From Flavobacterium coralii (lineage in GTDB: Bacteria > Bacteroidota > Bacteroidia > Flavobacteriales > Flavobacteriaceae), in the NCBI RefSeq assembly GCF_019891545.1, contig NZ_JAHDIU010000003.1, positions 310,001 through 374,000 on the forward strand: a stretch of DNA of 64,000 nt, given 5' to 3'. The position numbers and the translations under genes are program-made. The stretch's first letter is position 1. Every line of letters starts with the position of its first letter. Positions 62,071 through 64,000 of the stretch are shown here, piece after piece. A model generated the notes under the pieces. It worked only from the letters and a program-made list of their open reading frames with translations. It made no database searches and had not been told where the DNA came from.

Positions 62071-64000
62071 ATGCACAAATTTATACTTGCAATAGTACTG
62101 CTTTGCACTTCAATTACTTATGCTCAACTGAAAGGCAGGATAACTACAACAGGTGGCATACCTGTACCCTATGTAAATGTGAGTATAGAAGATACTTACA
62201 TCAGCACCTCATCTAATACCGAAGGGGAGTATGTTTTGCCTGTAAACAAAGCGGGGCAGTACACTGTTAAATTTCAGTCTATAGGATTTAAGCCTAAAAA
62301 TGTAGCTGTTACCATTACATCCTTACCATTTACGCTTAATGCCGAATTACAGGAAGAAGCCTACCAGCTTAACGAAGTGGTTATTGCACAGGGCGAAGAC
62401 CCGGCCTACGAAATAATGCGGCAGGCGATAGCCCACCGGAAAGAAAACGCCAGGAAAGCGGGGAAGTATGAAGCTGACTTTTATTCTAAAGGTATCTTCA
62501 TGGCTAAAAATATCCCAAAACGAATTGCAGGTGTAAGGGTTGAAATGCCCGATGAAGCAACGCTGGACTCTACAGGGAGCGGTGTGATCTCTTTATCAGA
62601 AACAGTATCCCACATATATGTAGATTATCCTGATAAGCTGAGGGAAAACATAATCGCCACCAAAAAGAGCGGAAGCAACAGTGAATTCAGCTTTAACAGT
62701 GCCAGTGAAGCCCAATATAATTTTTATGACGATTTCATGGATTTTGATTTCGATATAGAAATGATATCCCCGTTAAGTAAAATAGCCATGAATTATTACC
62801 GCTTTAAGTATGAGGGCAGCTTTACTGATGAATATGGCAACAATATCAACAAGATTAAGGTAATACCGCGCCGCGATAAAGAGCCTGTATTTGACGGCTA
62901 TATTTATATAGCTGATGACAGCTGGGCAATACAGGCCGCCGACTTAACCCTGAAAGGGTATCGCCTGCGGCAGCCCGTGCTTGAAACGCTGACATTAAAG
63001 CAGAATTTCAGTTATAACAAAGATACCCAAATATGGGCGCTTACCCTGCAAACATTCGATATTAGTGCGGGTATGCTGGGTATGGGGGTAAATGGCAGGT
63101 ACACCCATGTTTACAACAATTATGTATTCCATGATTCTTTTGAAGAGGACACTTTTAAGAGCAGGCTAAAATTTGAAGAAGATTCAAATAAAAAAGATTC
63201 AGTGTACTGGGCTGTAAACAGGCCGGTACCGTTAACGGTAGAAGAGAAAGAAGACTACGCCAAAAAAGACAGTATAGCAGCGCAAAAAAAAGCCGGGGCC
63301 CCTTCGGTTGTTGTAACCAATGTAAACAGGTTCAAAGTATTGGATGTGCTAACCGGCTATACCTACCGCAATAAAGAAAAAGGCATTTACTACAGTTATG
63401 ACGGCGTTATAGATTTGCCGGGGTACAACACAGTACAGGGCTGGAACTTTAGTACGGCTATGGCTTTGAGCTTTACAAACAAAGAAAAGACATATACGCG
63501 GAGGTTTGCAGCCTATTTTAATTATGGTATTGCCGAAGACCGTTTCAGGGTATGGGGAGAAGCACCTTTAAGGATAGGTAAGCAGACATTCTATTTTTCA
63601 GGAGGAAATAAAGCAGCGCAGTTTAATGCTTCAGAACCGATTTCGCCTGTAATAAACACTTTCAGTTCGCTGCTGTTCAAGAATAACTTTATGAAGGTGT
63701 ATGACAAAACGTTTGCGGATGTACATTACAGCAAAACCATATTTAAAAAACTGAAACTGACAGCCCGTGCAGAATACCTGCGCCGCAGGCCATTGTATAA
63801 CAACACAGATTATGTGCTTATAAAAAATGATGACGATTATACATCAAACAATCCGCTTGCACCTTTAGATGAACAGTCTGCGCCTTTTCTAAAGCATACA
63901 ATTTATAAGGCCAGCCTGGGCGGGGGCATACGCTTCGGTAAAAGTTATTATTACCAAAACCCTTCAGCTTGGGTTGCAGCAACAGAGACCGACGAACCGG
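62071..64000 (+). CDS. DUF5686/carboxypeptidase-regulatory-like outer-membrane protein (3' partial)
   Basis: The frame is open from ATG 62071 to the window end (643 codons), so the 3' end is missing. A signal peptide (MHKFILAIVLLCTSITYAQ) is followed by a CarboxypepD-reg-like beta-sandwich (KGRITTTGGIPVPYVNVSIEDTYISTSSNTEGEYVLPV). A DUF5686 region comes next (AYEIMRQAIAHRKENARKAGKYEADFYSKG is its typical start, here with PAYEIMRQA). Later parts look like alternating beta strands of an outer-membrane barrel. Family members resemble TonB-receptor-like surface proteins of unknown role. Confidence 0.85.
   Translation, partial: MHKFILAIVLLCTSITYAQLKGRITTTGGIPVPYVNVSIEDTYISTSSNTEGEYVLPVNKAGQYTVKFQSIGFKPKNVAVTITSLPFTLNAELQEEAYQLNEVVIAQGEDPAYEIMRQAIAHRKENARKAGKYEADFYSKGIFMAKNIPKRIAGVRVEMPDEATLDSTGSGVISLSETVSHIYVDYPDKLRENIIATKKSGSNSEFSFNSASEAQYNFYDDFMDFDFDIEMISPLSKIAMNYYRFKYEGSFTDEYGNNINKIKVIPRRDKEPVFDGYIYIADDSWAIQAADLTLKGYRLRQPVLETLTLKQNFSYNKDTQIWALTLQTFDISAGMLGMGVNGRYTHVYNNYVFHDSFEEDTFKSRLKFEEDSNKKDSVYWAVNRPVPLTVEEKEDYAKKDSIAAQKKAGAPSVVVTNVNRFKVLDVLTGYTYRNKEKGIYYSYDGVIDLPGYNTVQGWNFSTAMALSFTNKEKTYTRRFAAYFNYGIAEDRFRVWGEAPLRIGKQTFYFSGGNKAAQFNASEPISPVINTFSSLLFKNNFMKVYDKTFADVHYSKTIFKKLKLTARAEYLRRRPLYNNTDYVLIKNDDDYTSNNPLAPLDEQSAPFLKHTIYKASLGGGIRFGKSYYYQNPSAWVAATETDEP

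Overview
The window looks like chromosomal DNA of a Bacteroidota bacterium, most likely a Flavobacteriaceae member close to Flavobacterium. The evidence is: A+T-rich DNA (about 39-40% GC by eye); a PorV/PorQ-type type IX secretion protein; DUF389, DUF4105, DUF2461, DUF5686 and DUF6428 proteins typical of the phylum; promoters of the Bacteroidota form TANNTTTG; and start codons without obvious Shine-Dalgarno sequences. I saw no rRNA, tRNA, insertion sequence, prophage or CRISPR array, and no gene-free stretch longer than about 300 bases.

Region 1 (1-25914) is one large, co-directional surface-polysaccharide locus of the Wzx/Wzy type. It holds a flippase (5' end outside the window), a MurA paralogue, a hexapeptide acetyltransferase, a sulfotransferase, a MurB paralogue, five GT4 glycosyltransferases, an EpsG-like polymerase, two tandem NodB-like deacetylase-family proteins and an OafA-type acyltransferase. 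Next comes a block for an N-acylated dideoxyamino sugar: phosphoglycosyl transferase, acyl carrier protein, KAS III, SDR, PglD-like acyltransferase, PglE-like aminotransferase and PglF-like dehydratase. The export pair Wza and Wzc and a convergent CpsB-type phosphatase close the locus. Two features stand out: a dedicated MurA/MurB pair distinct from the housekeeping murB at 31.7 kb, suggesting a lactyl-ether sugar, and a mini fatty-acid-synthesis cassette that probably makes a hydroxyacyl group for the 4-amino sugar.

Region 2 (25941-42400) is mostly housekeeping: DUF4105/Lnb-like, PorV2-like, pssA, GH25, GT2 with an ECF sigma factor, murB, DUF2461, a ParE-type toxin-antitoxin pair, recF, a TPR protein, ribH, DUF389, nhaA, a GNAT with an ornithine/alanine-racemase-family enzyme, and a SulP transporter.

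Region 3 (42613-46753) is an arsenic/metal resistance cluster: an ArsR operator, arsR, DUF6428, arsC, a strong RNA hairpin, acr3, DoxX and a chromate-transporter-family gene.

Region 4 (46755-64000) holds a dnaA-LMW phosphatase-methyltransferase operon, a thioesterase, YigZ, a YqcI/YcgG haem-oxygenase-family gene with DUF1989, small secreted proteins, HAD-ribD, GNAT-prmC, a MacB-type permease, hisS, several small hypothetical proteins, NUDIX, EcsC and the 5' part of a DUF5686 outer-membrane protein. Seven convergent pairs abut or overlap with no room for terminators, while other junctions carry clear hairpin terminators.
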